Notes: generated by a model from the sequence alone, not told the origin. A DNA stretch of 50,272 bases from Eubacterium sp. (GCA_029266335.1 JAQSXC010000038.1:1-50272); one strand, 5' to 3'; shown: positions 33,476 to 41,919, counted from the first letter of the stretch. Translations and numbers: made by a program.

Positions 33476-33532
33476 ATAAATAGTCCGATTACGGACTATT
33501 TATAATTTAGCATATTCTTTAAATTTTGTCAC
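33476..33532 (-). promoter_or_regulatory. MarR-ABC operon promoter with a 28-bp palindromic operator
   Basis: On the minus strand GTGACA (33532-33527), 17 bp, then TAAATT (33509-33504). Directly downstream is a perfect inverted repeat with 12-bp arms, ATAAATAGTCCG (33476-33487) and CGGACTATTTAT (33492-33503), around ATTA. Confidence 0.65.
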
Positions 33533-33675
33533 GTGGGTATTTTTCATAAAAATTAACGGTTTATTTTGTATTTTTGCATTGGGATTTTATCAAAAATTAT
33601 TTTACAAACTGCATTAAATTATCAGCATAGTAGATGCTAATATATCCTGAACCTTCATTTAACTGTTGGACTTTA

Positions 33676-34248
33676 TTACATAAAAGCTGCTCTGCCGTTA
33701 ATTGCTGTTTTTAGAATCAAATCTGCCGTTTCCCCCACAGGCTTTTTCATACCTTCTTTCAGCCATAGCTGAATGACACCCACAGCACCACAGGCTAAAA
33801 AATGAAATATGTATTCGGCATCTTCCTTATTTGAGGACTCATTTCCCAGTATTGGTATAAAATGCTGGATGCCCACAATTTTAATAACTTCCTGCTGAAA
33901 CTTCATATCTCCGTTTGCATTCAGCAACAGGTCAAAAAGTTCGGAGTTCTCTTCTATATATTCCAGGATTTTTTCAATCATTTCTACAGGAATAAGCCTG
34001 CTGTCTTTAAAATCGTAACCCTTCAAGTAATGACCGATATCATCGATTATTTCCTGTTCAATCTGCTGCAGCAAATCATATTGATCCAGATAATGTGCAT
34101 AAAAGGTAGCGCGGTTTATATCTGCATCATCACAAATTTCTTTAACGGAGATTTTTGAAATGGGTTTTTGTTTCAAAAACTTAATGAGGCTGTTCCTGAT
34201 AACCATTTTGGTATATTTCACCCGTCTGTCGGTTTTCTTCGATTCCAT
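33676..34248 (-). CDS. TetR family regulator (DhaS/TetR_C-type)
   Basis: A 190-residue regulator with an N-terminal helix-turn-helix (LIKFLKQKPISKISVKEICDDADINRATFYAHYLDQYDLL, about residues 21-60) and a C-terminal helical domain with the GAVGVIQLWLKEGMKKP segment typical of the TetR_C_8/DhaS-like branch. It is divergent from an ABC transporter with a MacB/FtsX-type permease, a combination common in clostridia. An AACAC-A-GTGTT palindrome in the leader of the ABC gene is a candidate site. A GGAGGAT site precedes the ATG. Confidence 0.9.
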   Translation of the reverse strand: MESKKTDRRVKYTKMVIRNSLIKFLKQKPISKISVKEICDDADINRATFYAHYLDQYDLLQQIEQEIIDDIGHYLKGYDFKDSRLIPVEMIEKILEYIEENSELFDLLLNANGDMKFQQEVIKIVGIQHFIPILGNESSNKEDAEYIFHFLACGAVGVIQLWLKEGMKKPVGETADLILKTAINGRAAFM

Positions 34249-34347
34249 ACAAATCCTCCGTTTACATAAAAAATAAATAATTCTGTTATTTACTAAACAC
34301 TTTATTAAAATCTGTTGTACATCTTACATTTAATAAACATCTGATTG

Positions 34348-34406
34348 TTGAATATACTTCATATTGTCAATATAATGTATTTAAGTTAAATAGTCAACAC
34401 AGTGTT
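34348..34406 (+). promoter_or_regulatory. promoter of the FtsX-type ABC operon with candidate operators
   Basis: TTGAAT (34348-34353), 17 bp, TATAAT (34371-34376). The palindrome ATATTG-T-CAATAT (34361-34373) covers the spacer and -10. A second, AACAC-A-GTGTT (34396-34406), lies in the leader. A distant half-match TAAACACT (34294-34301) is the reverse complement of AGTGTTTA (34401-34408). Confidence 0.55.
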
Positions 34407-34429
34407 TATCAAAATTGGAGACAAATAAA

Positions 34430-35131
34430 ATGGCATTTATTAAATTTGAAGATATCAGGAAAGAATATGAAATTGGCAATATGAAAATTACAGCTGTGGA
34501 TAACTGCTCTTTTTCAGTAAAAAAGGGTGAACTGGTTGTCATACTCGGGCCGTCGGGAGCAGGAAAAACAACAGTACTTAATTTGCTTGGAGGGATGGAC
34601 AGCCCAAGCAGCGGTAAGATTCTGGTGGATGGGAATGAAGTCCATAAATACAGCAAAAAGAAGCTTGTAAATTACAGGCGTAACGATATTGGATTTGTAT
34701 TTCAGTTTTATAACCTTGTAGGAAATCTGACCGCACTTGAAAATGTTGAACTTGCCTGTCAGATATGCCCGGATTCGCTTGATCCTAAAACAATTTTGGA
34801 GCAGGTAGGGCTAGCCGAGCGAATGGGCAACTTTCCCTCCCAGTTATCAGGGGGAGAGCAGCAGCGGGTGGCTATAGCAAGAGCTATTGCAAAAAATCCG
34901 AAGTTGCTTTTGTGTGATGAGCCTACCGGGGCATTGGACAGTGTGACAGGACAAAGGATTATTGAACTTTTGCAAAAAAACTGCAAAGAAATGGATATGA
35001 CCACGGTTTTAATAACACATAATGCTGTAATTGCGGATATTGCAGACAAAGTAATCAAAATAAAAAACGGCACTGTAAAGGAAGTTATCATTAATGAAAA
35101 TCCTAAAAGAGCCGAAGAGATTGTGTGGTGA
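34430..35131 (+). CDS. ABC transporter ATP-binding protein, MacB/LolD type
   Basis: A 233-residue ATPase. Walker A is GPSGAGKTT, the signature LSGGEQQRVAIARA, Walker B LLLCDEPTGALD, and the switch His lies in VLITHN. The DEPTGALD block is typical of the MacB/LolD/FtsE group that drives mechanotransmission rather than transport through a pore. The ATG at 34430 is chosen, 9 nt after GGAG; a TTG at 34415 overlaps that site. It overlaps the start of the large permease gene and lies divergent from a TetR gene. Antimicrobial-peptide resistance or lipid/lipoprotein handling is possible. Confidence 0.92.
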   Translation: MAFIKFEDIRKEYEIGNMKITAVDNCSFSVKKGELVVILGPSGAGKTTVLNLLGGMDSPSSGKILVDGNEVHKYSKKKLVNYRRNDIGFVFQFYNLVGNLTALENVELACQICPDSLDPKTILEQVGLAERMGNFPSQLSGGEQQRVAIARAIAKNPKLLLCDEPTGALDSVTGQRIIELLQKNCKEMDMTTVLITHNAVIADIADKVIKIKNGTVKEVIINENPKRAEEIVW

Positions 35132-38100
35132 TTGGCTTGCTGTATAAAAATACCTTGAAAAAAATTAAAAAGTCTTTTGGCAGGTATGCATCACTATTTA
35201 TCATTGTTATGATTGGTGTCGGGTTTTTTGCGGGGATACAGGCCAGTGCACCTGATGTGATTGAGGTTGCCCATCAATATTATAATAATTACAAATTAAT
35301 GGATTTTAAAGTCGTCAGCTCAATGGGCTTGACTGACAATGATGTCACAGCACTCAAGGCTTTGAATAATGTAAATGCAGTTGTTCCAAGTTATTCGCTG
35401 GATGTTCTGGAGCAGGACAAAGCCATCAGGGTTCATGCGATTGAGGATACCGTCAATACTGTCAAATTGATTGACGGCAGGATGCCTCAAAAGGAAAATG
35501 AGTGTATAGCAGACAATAAAACCTATAAAACAGGTGATCTGATTAAAATTACCAGTGATACAAATGAAAAATTAAAGAACAATGAATTCACAGTTGTCGG
35601 TACGGCAGAATCGGTATTGTATCTTGCCGATGATTACGGAAACACCACTGTGGGTAACGGTAAGCTGTCTTCCTTTATTTTTATAGGCAGAAATAATTTT
35701 GTTCTGGATGCTTACACAGAGATTTATATTGTTGCCGCAGGTACCAAAGATACCACCGCATATTCAAAAGAATATAAAGATGCGGTAAGGAAGCTTAATG
35801 ATGAACTGGTAAAAATTAAACCGAAAAGGGAAGATGCAAGATATCAGGAAGTTTACAACAAGGCAAACGATGAAATCAGTGAAAATGAAACTAAACTGAA
35901 TGATGAAAAGGCAAATGGAAAGCAAAAGCTGGCTGATGCAAAAGCTGAGCTTGATAATAATGCGAAGAAACTGAAAGAGGGGAAGGCTGAGCTTGCTAAA
36001 AATGAGACGGCTTTGCAAAAAAATATTGAAAAGCAAAACAGGACATTTGAAGCTGCCAAAGCTGAAATTTCAGCCGGTTGGAAGGAAATTAATTCCGCAC
36101 TGACTCAGAACGGAATTAAAAAAGAGGAAGTTGACACAAAAATCCAGGAGCTGAACCCGGCTCTTGATAAAATGAAGTTACAGCTTAATCAGCTTTCTCC
36201 CGACAGTCAGGAATATGCTCAGCTCAGTGCTGCCATAAAGCAATATTCTGAGTTGCAGAAAGGACTTTTAAAGCTCAAGGGCTCTATTGATACATTAACA
36301 ACCCACGAAGCAGAGCTGAACAAAGGTATTGAAACCTTTAACTCTGAAATTGCAAAAGCAAAAAGTAAAGTTGAAAATGGCAAAAGTGAAATAGCCGAAA
36401 ATGAGAAAAAATTGAGTGACGGATATGGGGAATATAATAAAAATTTAGATAAATTCAATACAGAAACAGCTGACGCTCAGGCAAAACTTGATAATGCAAA
36501 AAGCGACCTTTCAGATATGGAAAAAACCAAGTGGTATATATTTGACAGGGATGCCGCCGTAGGCTACAGTCAGTTAAAGTCCGGCATAGATGTTATTACT
36601 TCGGTTGCCGCTGTTTTTCCCTTCTTTTTCATTTTGATCGGTGGGCTTATGACATCAAATTCAATGGCCAGGATGATAGCCGAAGAACGCAGCGAACTTG
36701 GTACTTTGACCTCTCTGGGCTATAAAGATAACAGTATAATTGCCACCTATCTTTTCTACGTTCTGTCGGCGTCCGGTTTGGGTGCAGTAACAGGATTTTT
36801 TGTAGGATGTGGCTTTATTCCGCCACTTATCTATTCAAATTTCCAATATATATTACCGCCTCTCATTATTCAATATGATATTAAGACCTTCACATTGATT
36901 TTGGCCGTTACCTTAACTCTCATGACTTTAGTGACAATCATTTCATGCTATGAGGAGCTAAGACATAAACCTGCGACTTTAATGCGTCCTGTTCCGCCTC
37001 AAAATGGGAAAACAATATTGCTTGAAAAAATCACTCCCGTTTGGAAACAGCTTTCCTTCACATGGAAGGTTACTATGCGGAATATGTTCCGGTATAAAAA
37101 AAGAGCCTTAATGACCATAATCGGTGTGGCAGGCTGTACTTCCTTATTACTTGTGGGGTTTGGCTTAAGGGACAGCATGAACGGCGTTGCCGAGAAACAG
37201 TACGGTGAAATCTTCCGTTACGATAACATGATCCTTCTTAAAGATGAAGCAAAAAACATTGGAGCAGATCTGGAAAGTCTATTATCAAGAGAAAAAATAG
37301 AAAACCCGCTATTGATTAAACAGACTGCTTTTAAATGTGAAACAGCAGATAAAGCACTGGATCTTTTTTTGATCGTACCTGAGGATGATGATGAATTCTA
37401 TAAATATTATAATTTAAAAAGCAAAGCCACCGGAAGTGAGTTATTACTGAAGGACAACGGTGTGATTATAACACAGAAGCTATCAGATGTCTTCAGGGCT
37501 GATAAGGGTGATACCATAACTGTTAAAGATGCCGACAATAATGAGTATCAGTTAACTGTCAGTGATGTAGCCGAAAACTATACCTCTAATTATATTTACA
37601 TGAACAACGCTCAATACAGCAAGGTTTTTGGCAAAGCTGCCTCTTATAATACAATTGTATCGAATTTCTCCGGCACGGATGAAAAAGCTTTAGCCGAGCA
37701 TCTGATTGACAGCGGTTTTGTATTGAATATGGTCTTTACCGGTGATGTAATGCAAAAGGTGCTTGACGGTAATGAAAGCTTAAACAGCATCATTATTTTA
37801 ATTGTGGCAGTTGCTTCACTTTTGGCAATCATTGTTCTCTATAACCTGACGTCAATCAATATCAGCGAACGGACACGTGAAATTGCAACCCTTAAAGTCC
37901 TGGGCTTTACTGATGGAGAAACAAACGGTTACATTTACCGCGAAGCCTTTATTCTGACCATAATCAGTATCGGGGTTGGTCTGGTTATGGGGATATTCCT
38001 CCATCGTTTTGTTATTGACGTAATTGAAGGATATGCAACATTTTTCAAAAGAATCAAGTGGCCCAGTTTTATTCTGGCAAGTCTGCTTACCATGATATTT

Positions 38101-38178
38101 ACGGTAATTATGCAATTGGTTACCTATTTTAAGCTGCAGACAATAAACATGATTGAGTCACTTAAGTCAGTGGAATAG
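35125..38178 (+). CDS. large FtsX/MacB-type ABC permease with extracellular coiled coil
   Basis: A 1017-residue permease. One membrane helix (about residues 20-42) is followed by an extracellular region to about 490. Its second half, roughly residues 235-470, is a highly charged Lys/Glu/Ala-rich coiled coil. Three helices of an FtsX domain follow (about 490-625), then a second extracellular MacB-like domain (about 670-880) and a final FtsX domain (about 885-1010). It pairs with the ATPase encoded just upstream, whose stop it overlaps. The GTG at 35125 is used; a TTG at 35137 is an alternative. The large coiled coil suggests a periplasm-less reach across the wall. Substrate unknown. Confidence 0.9.
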   Translation: MVIGLLYKNTLKKIKKSFGRYASLFIIVMIGVGFFAGIQASAPDVIEVAHQYYNNYKLMDFKVVSSMGLTDNDVTALKALNNVNAVVPSYSLDVLEQDKAIRVHAIEDTVNTVKLIDGRMPQKENECIADNKTYKTGDLIKITSDTNEKLKNNEFTVVGTAESVLYLADDYGNTTVGNGKLSSFIFIGRNNFVLDAYTEIYIVAAGTKDTTAYSKEYKDAVRKLNDELVKIKPKREDARYQEVYNKANDEISENETKLNDEKANGKQKLADAKAELDNNAKKLKEGKAELAKNETALQKNIEKQNRTFEAAKAEISAGWKEINSALTQNGIKKEEVDTKIQELNPALDKMKLQLNQLSPDSQEYAQLSAAIKQYSELQKGLLKLKGSIDTLTTHEAELNKGIETFNSEIAKAKSKVENGKSEIAENEKKLSDGYGEYNKNLDKFNTETADAQAKLDNAKSDLSDMEKTKWYIFDRDAAVGYSQLKSGIDVITSVAAVFPFFFILIGGLMTSNSMARMIAEERSELGTLTSLGYKDNSIIATYLFYVLSASGLGAVTGFFVGCGFIPPLIYSNFQYILPPLIIQYDIKTFTLILAVTLTLMTLVTIISCYEELRHKPATLMRPVPPQNGKTILLEKITPVWKQLSFTWKVTMRNMFRYKKRALMTIIGVAGCTSLLLVGFGLRDSMNGVAEKQYGEIFRYDNMILLKDEAKNIGADLESLLSREKIENPLLIKQTAFKCETADKALDLFLIVPEDDDEFYKYYNLKSKATGSELLLKDNGVIITQKLSDVFRADKGDTITVKDADNNEYQLTVSDVAENYTSNYIYMNNAQYSKVFGKAASYNTIVSNFSGTDEKALAEHLIDSGFVLNMVFTGDVMQKVLDGNESLNSIIILIVAVASLLAIIVLYNLTSINISERTREIATLKVLGFTDGETNGYIYREAFILTIISIGVGLVMGIFLHRFVIDVIEGYATFFKRIKWPSFILASLLTMIFTVIMQLVTYFKLQTINMIESLKSVE

Positions 38179-38206
38179 GCAAAAAGGTTTAATATTCTGG
38201 ATAAGG

Positions 38207-38299
38207 CTTATTATATTGAGCAAGGGAGCAGGAGTAGGCTTGGAAACACTGCGCTTTTATGAAAAGCAGGGTTTGAAAAAGCCTACTCCTGCGAATTGA
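38207..38299 (+). pseudogene. merR-family N-terminal remnant
   Basis: The plus-strand frame through 38225 reads LSKGAGVGLETLRFYEKQG and then LKKP before a TGA at 38297-38299, which matches the helix-turn-helix and start of the wing in MerR regulators. There is no start codon with a ribosome site, and the effector domain is missing. A perfect 14-bp inverted repeat lies inside it. It sits between the converging FtsX-type permease and MarR genes. Confidence 0.55.
38228..38292. repeat. 14-bp perfect inverted repeat within the merR remnant
   Basis: GCAGGAGTAGGCTT (38228-38241) is exactly complementary to AAGCCTACTCCTGC (38279-38292), with 37 nt between. It may act as a transcription barrier between the converging genes; no U-run follows on either side. 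Confidence 0.6.
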
Positions 38300-38335
38300 A
38301 AGAAAGATGCAAAGCCAGAGGAGCTAAGTACTTGG

Positions 38336-38788
38336 TTATTCAAACCCATTAAAACACTTAAGCATCTCAATAAGCGACTCAAGTTTTGAATCTTCCCATT
38401 TAGATATACGTTTGTAAAATTCATTTTCTTTCTCTTTTAAAGCAAGCATAGCTTTTTCCCGGCCAATAGCTGTCAAAGATAGTAACACTCCACGGCGGTC
38501 TTCCGGATGAGTTTCACTTCTAACATAGCCCGATTTTTTAAGTTGTGTAAGAAGGCGACTGACAGAGCTCCGATCCATGGCAGTGGATTCCGCCAAATAG
38601 GTAGCGCTTGCCGGACCATATGAAAGCAACCAACGGACAATCAGAAAAGCAGCGGGCTGCAGGGCTGAATCGAAAACGGCAGCAGTTCTTACATTGAGTG
38701 CGTGTGCTGCACTTATAAGTGCATTGAGTTGTTCACCAAGATTTAATTCCAGTTGAATTCTCATATGATTTTCAATTTTATTTTCCAC
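38336..38788 (-). CDS. MarR family regulator divergent from an SDR
   Basis: A 150-residue MarR regulator with the winged helix SATYLAESTAMDRSSVSRLLTQLKKSGYVRSETHPEDRRGVLLSLT (about residues 60-104). The recognition helix and the DRR wing are typical. The GTG at 38788 is preferred because GAGGAG lies 6 nt upstream; an earlier in-frame codon at 38827 overlaps the operator. It faces an SDR gene across a 60-bp palindrome that contains the promoters of both genes, so it very likely represses both. The ligand is unknown. Confidence 0.9.
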   Translation of the reverse strand: MENKIENHMRIQLELNLGEQLNALISAAHALNVRTAAVFDSALQPAAFLIVRWLLSYGPASATYLAESTAMDRSSVSRLLTQLKKSGYVRSETHPEDRRGVLLSLTAIGREKAMLALKEKENEFYKRISKWEDSKLESLIEMLKCFNGFE

Positions 38789-38811
38789 AGTTTTCTCCTC
38801 AATATGATTTA

Positions 38812-38871
38812 TAAATATACTTGACATATATCAAATAAAATAATATATTTGATATATGTCAAGTATATTTA
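38812..38871. promoter_or_regulatory. 60-bp palindrome with overlapping divergent promoters (MarR/SDR)
   Basis: Perfect 25-bp arms (38812-38836 and 38847-38871) flank a 10-bp centre. Each arm holds TTGACATATATCAA, itself an imperfect TTGA-N6-TCAA palindrome. Plus strand: TTGACA (38821-38826), 17 bp, TATATT (38844-38849) toward the SDR. Minus strand: TTGACA (38862-38857), 17 bp, TTTATT (38839-38834) toward marR. The two promoters occupy the same 42 bp on opposite strands. Confidence 0.8.
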
Positions 38872-38937
38872 ATGTTTAGGTATACGTCAAGAAGAAAGAT
38901 AATTGAAATTACATAAGGGATTTTAAGGAGGTCGTAT

Positions 38938-39810
38938 ATGCCAGCAAAACCGATTATTGTAATTACTGGTGCAACGAGCGGTCTTGGACAATTGGCAGCA
39001 GTAGAATTGGCCAAAAAAGGGGCTCATCTTGTATTAACAGCCAGAAGTGAAAAACGTGCTGACACAACTGCAAATATTCTAAAAAATTTAGCGCCTGATT
39101 CAAAAGTAAAATTTTTTTTCGGAGACCTTTCACTTATGAGAGATGTCAGGCGAATTGGAAATGAAATAAAAGCCGTTTATCCGAAGATTGATGTTTTAGT
39201 GAACAATGCAGGATTACATGCATTTGAACAGCGAATAACCCCAGAGGGATTTTCGGAAATGATAGCAGTAAACTATCTTGCACCGTGGTTGTTGACACAC
39301 ACTCTACTCAAGCCGTTAATGGATTCAAAAAATGCAAGGATAGTCAATGTTGCCTCTGAAGCATCTCGAAACCATGGCAAACTTAAACTGCCTCAGGATT
39401 TAACAGATACTTCCAAATTTACTGCCGGAGGTTCCTCCAGAATCTATGGAAAAACTAAGCTTCTTAACATTATGTTTACGGGAGAATTGGCACGACGGTT
39501 GGATAAAACCGGGATTACTGTTAATGCGCTCAATCCAGGGTTTAATGTTACGGGCCTTGGCCGTGAATTAGGGTTTTCTTCGGCACTTGCAAAAATATTG
39601 AAGTTTCTGCATATTGGAAATCCGCAAAAAGGAGCGGACATTATTGTTCGTTTAGTTACGGAATTACAGTATTCCGGAGTTACAGGAGAATATTTCAATG
39701 TTGGTACTGGAAAGTCTATTATTCCGGTATATCCTGGCGGGGATATCAGTATGCAAAATCAATTGTGGAATGCTACTGAAGAACTGTTAAAGCAAAAAGA
39801 TTTATACTGA
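38938..39810 (+). CDS. short-chain dehydrogenase/reductase, retinol-dehydrogenase-like
   Basis: A 290-residue SDR. The cofactor motif TGATSGLG is at about residues 10-17, NNAG near 90, and the catalytic residues are Ser in NVASEAS and the YGKTK motif near 169. Substrate specificity cannot be read. An AAGGAGGT site lies 5 nt before the ATG. The gene is controlled by the palindromic operator shared with the divergent MarR gene, suggesting induction by an electrophile or other reducible compound. Nothing downstream appears cotranscribed. Confidence 0.92.
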   Translation: MPAKPIIVITGATSGLGQLAAVELAKKGAHLVLTARSEKRADTTANILKNLAPDSKVKFFFGDLSLMRDVRRIGNEIKAVYPKIDVLVNNAGLHAFEQRITPEGFSEMIAVNYLAPWLLTHTLLKPLMDSKNARIVNVASEASRNHGKLKLPQDLTDTSKFTAGGSSRIYGKTKLLNIMFTGELARRLDKTGITVNALNPGFNVTGLGRELGFSSALAKILKFLHIGNPQKGADIIVRLVTELQYSGVTGEYFNVGTGKSIIPVYPGGDISMQNQLWNATEELLKQKDLY

Positions 39811-39965
39811 ATACTGTTCTTTAATTCGCTTGTTGATTGTCTTACTTATCTTATCCATTACAGCTTTAAAGGTAGTTGTACCTTATAAATATGAAATTTC
39901 AGGTAAAAATCCGGTCAAAACCCGGTGCAATCATAGTCATCCATTTGATTTTATTTGCCGGCCAG

Positions 39966-39988
39966 TGCACAAGTGCAGATTTTTTTTA
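39966..39988 (+). terminator. weak terminator-like element downstream of the SDR gene
   Basis: TGCA (39966-39969) and TGCA (39974-39977) flank CAAG and are followed by GATTTTTTTT. The stem is short. The rest of the 39811-40156 gap holds a GC-richer patch near 39905-39965 that I cannot assign, and the promoter region of the next gene. Confidence 0.35.
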
Positions 39989-40070
39989 CTTTTTCTGGAT
40001 CGGTAACATATCTTTTTCTCATTTATTATAGTTTGATAAATACTGTTTGTCGCTAAAACTTAGCCAATTT

Positions 40071-40089
40071 TGTCGAAAGATGTTATAAT
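40071..40089 (+). promoter_or_regulatory. Spo0A-box-like TGTCGAA next to a -10 element (GGDEF gene)
   Basis: TGTCGAA (40071-40077) matches the 0A box consensus and is followed 6 bp later by TATAAT (40084-40089). A partial copy, TGTCGCT, lies 22 bp upstream (40049-40055). No -35 is evident. An alternative reading is a weak sigma-D promoter, TAAA (40054-40057), 14 bp, GTCGAAAG. Confidence 0.45.
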
Positions 40090-40156
40090 TGAAATAAGCT
40101 GGTGGTGTGCAGTATTGTTAAAAAACTGTTGGATGGCAGCTTCCAGAATCTCAGAA

Positions 40157-41707
40157 ATGTATGCGATTAAGGAGGTATATACTATTAAGCGTAAATACAC
40201 GGTTATCTCGCTGATTATAGCAGTAATTACCTGCTCTTTTGCGGTTTACTTTTATTTATTTTCAATTAATAAAGTCAGCGATATTTATATAGACAAGACT
40301 CATGAAACTATTCTGGATTTGAAGAAGGATTTTCTGAAAGATACAGTCAATAATCTGATATCTGAAATTGTCATTGAAAGAAAAGCCAAAATAGAGTACA
40401 TGGAGAAATTGGTAATAAACACATCGGCTATAATAAATGCGAAATTTACACATACCGATAAAAAATTTAGGGATTTCTGTATTAGCTTCTTCCGAGATGA
40501 TTCCGATTACGATTTTTGGACAGTAATCTTGTGGGACAATAAAGAAAACAAAGTAATCTATGATCCTAAAAATCTGGCAGGTGATTCATGGGATATTACC
40601 TTAAGTACAGTTAAATCCAATTTATCTTCTTACCGTATTGTTACCCGGGAGGACGAGACGGTTGTTTTCGGCATAAGCAAAAAATATATTGATGAGCTTG
40701 TCAAGTCAGAGATGTCTGATGCAATCAGAAATTTAAAATTTAATGATGATTCTTATATATGGGTTAATGAAATTATAAATTATCAGGGTGGTAAAAATTA
40801 TGCCATCAGAAGGGTTCACCCAAATCTGCCAAATACAGAAGGAATGTATTTATCTACAGATATGACTGACGGGAAAGGCAATTTGCCTTATTTAACCGAA
40901 CTTCAAGGGATTAATAAAGATGGAGAGCTGTTTTTCTCCTATTATTTTAAAGAACTGGACAGTGAAAAGATTTCCAAGAAATTGGCCTATGCCAAACTGT
41001 ATAGTGATTTTAACTGGGTCATTGCAATGGGTATTTATATGAATGATCTGCAGTCCTATGTTGACCAAACCAATGAAGAAAGTAAGGCACTTGCATCAAG
41101 ACTTACTCTTATATTGGTTTTTCTATTCATAATTATACTTATTCTCAGTTATTCTTTAATCCTTTTGATTGAAAAATTATATTACAGGCATTCTAAAAAA
41201 ATGCTGGAATCTGAAATTAACCAGGACTCTCTTACTAAAGCAGGCAGCCGGAGGAGTGGAACAAATGATTTAAACCGCGCATTTAAGGAATATAGGAGGA
41301 ACTGTTCTAATTCCGGTATTATGATGTTTGATATTGATAATTTTAAGAATATAAACGATACGTATGGACATGCTGCCGGGGACTTGGTGTTAACAGAAAT
41401 AGTAAAGGCGATTTATCGTGTTCTCAGAAGGTCTGATAAGCTTATTAGATGGGGCGGAGACGAATTTATCGTAATTTTTTACGGGTTACAGAAGGAGAAT
41501 GCGCTTGGATATGGTGAAAAAATATTATCAATAGTATCATCTCTAAAAATTGCAGTTGGAAATAATGAGATAAGTCCTACCCTATCAATCGGGTTCTCAT
41601 TTTTTGAAGAAACCGATTCCGATTTCAATGAAGTGTTAAAACGTACAGATGAAGCATTATATAAGTCAAAAATCAATGGCCGTAATCAGGTAAATATTGT
41701 GTTATGA
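40157..41707 (+). CDS. diguanylate cyclase with extracellular Cache sensor
   Basis: A protein of about 516 residues that should make c-di-GMP from GTP. An N-terminal membrane helix is followed by an extracellular sCache_2-like sensor (SYIWVNEI, IRRVHPN, and WVIAMGIYMNDL are typical blocks), a second helix near residue 350, and a GGDEF domain. The active-site motif is an exact GGDEF, and an RxxD inhibitory site (RRSD) stands five residues before it, so product inhibition is likely. The start is uncertain: ATG 40157 has no ribosome site, while AAGGAGGT (40169-40176) points 7 nt on to an in-frame ATT at 40184. No EAL or HD-GYP domain is attached. Confidence 0.9.
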   Translation: MYAIKEVYTIKRKYTVISLIIAVITCSFAVYFYLFSINKVSDIYIDKTHETILDLKKDFLKDTVNNLISEIVIERKAKIEYMEKLVINTSAIINAKFTHTDKKFRDFCISFFRDDSDYDFWTVILWDNKENKVIYDPKNLAGDSWDITLSTVKSNLSSYRIVTREDETVVFGISKKYIDELVKSEMSDAIRNLKFNDDSYIWVNEIINYQGGKNYAIRRVHPNLPNTEGMYLSTDMTDGKGNLPYLTELQGINKDGELFFSYYFKELDSEKISKKLAYAKLYSDFNWVIAMGIYMNDLQSYVDQTNEESKALASRLTLILVFLFIIILILSYSLILLIEKLYYRHSKKMLESEINQDSLTKAGSRRSGTNDLNRAFKEYRRNCSNSGIMMFDIDNFKNINDTYGHAAGDLVLTEIVKAIYRVLRRSDKLIRWGGDEFIVIFYGLQKENALGYGEKILSIVSSLKIAVGNNEISPTLSIGFSFFEETDSDFNEVLKRTDEALYKSKINGRNQVNIVL

Positions 41708-41786
41708 CCATCATCATTTTTATCTTTTGTCCCAGTAAATAAAGATAATCTTAGTATATATGGTTGTGCTGCAGTTGGAATTTGTA

Positions 41787-41878
41787 TGTCGAAAAATGTC
41801 ACAAGACAAAAGGGCGTTACACCTACAGTAGAGCGAGTGTAGAATAATACTTGTATTTTTTGTCGAAACAGGTATAAT
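41787..41878 (+). promoter_or_regulatory. Spo0A-box-like sites and promoter of the hybrid kinase gene
   Basis: TGTCGAA occurs at 41787-41793 and 41861-41867. The second lies 5 bp before TATAAT (41873-41878), the same arrangement as before the GGDEF gene. TTGTAT (41851-41856) is a possible -35, with a 16-bp spacer containing the box. An inverted repeat TGTC-N4-GACA lies at 41797-41808. Confidence 0.45.
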
Positions 41879-41919
41879 GAATTCGAAACAACTAAATATG
41901 ATACAGAGCAGGTGTAATA

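Noticed and set aside
39895..39980. Possible riboswitch (cobalamin or c-di-GMP type) in the GC-richer patch with CCGG repeats
   Set aside because: Short pieces recall a cobalamin core, but the conserved boxes are not present in order and no expression platform with a solid terminator is seen.
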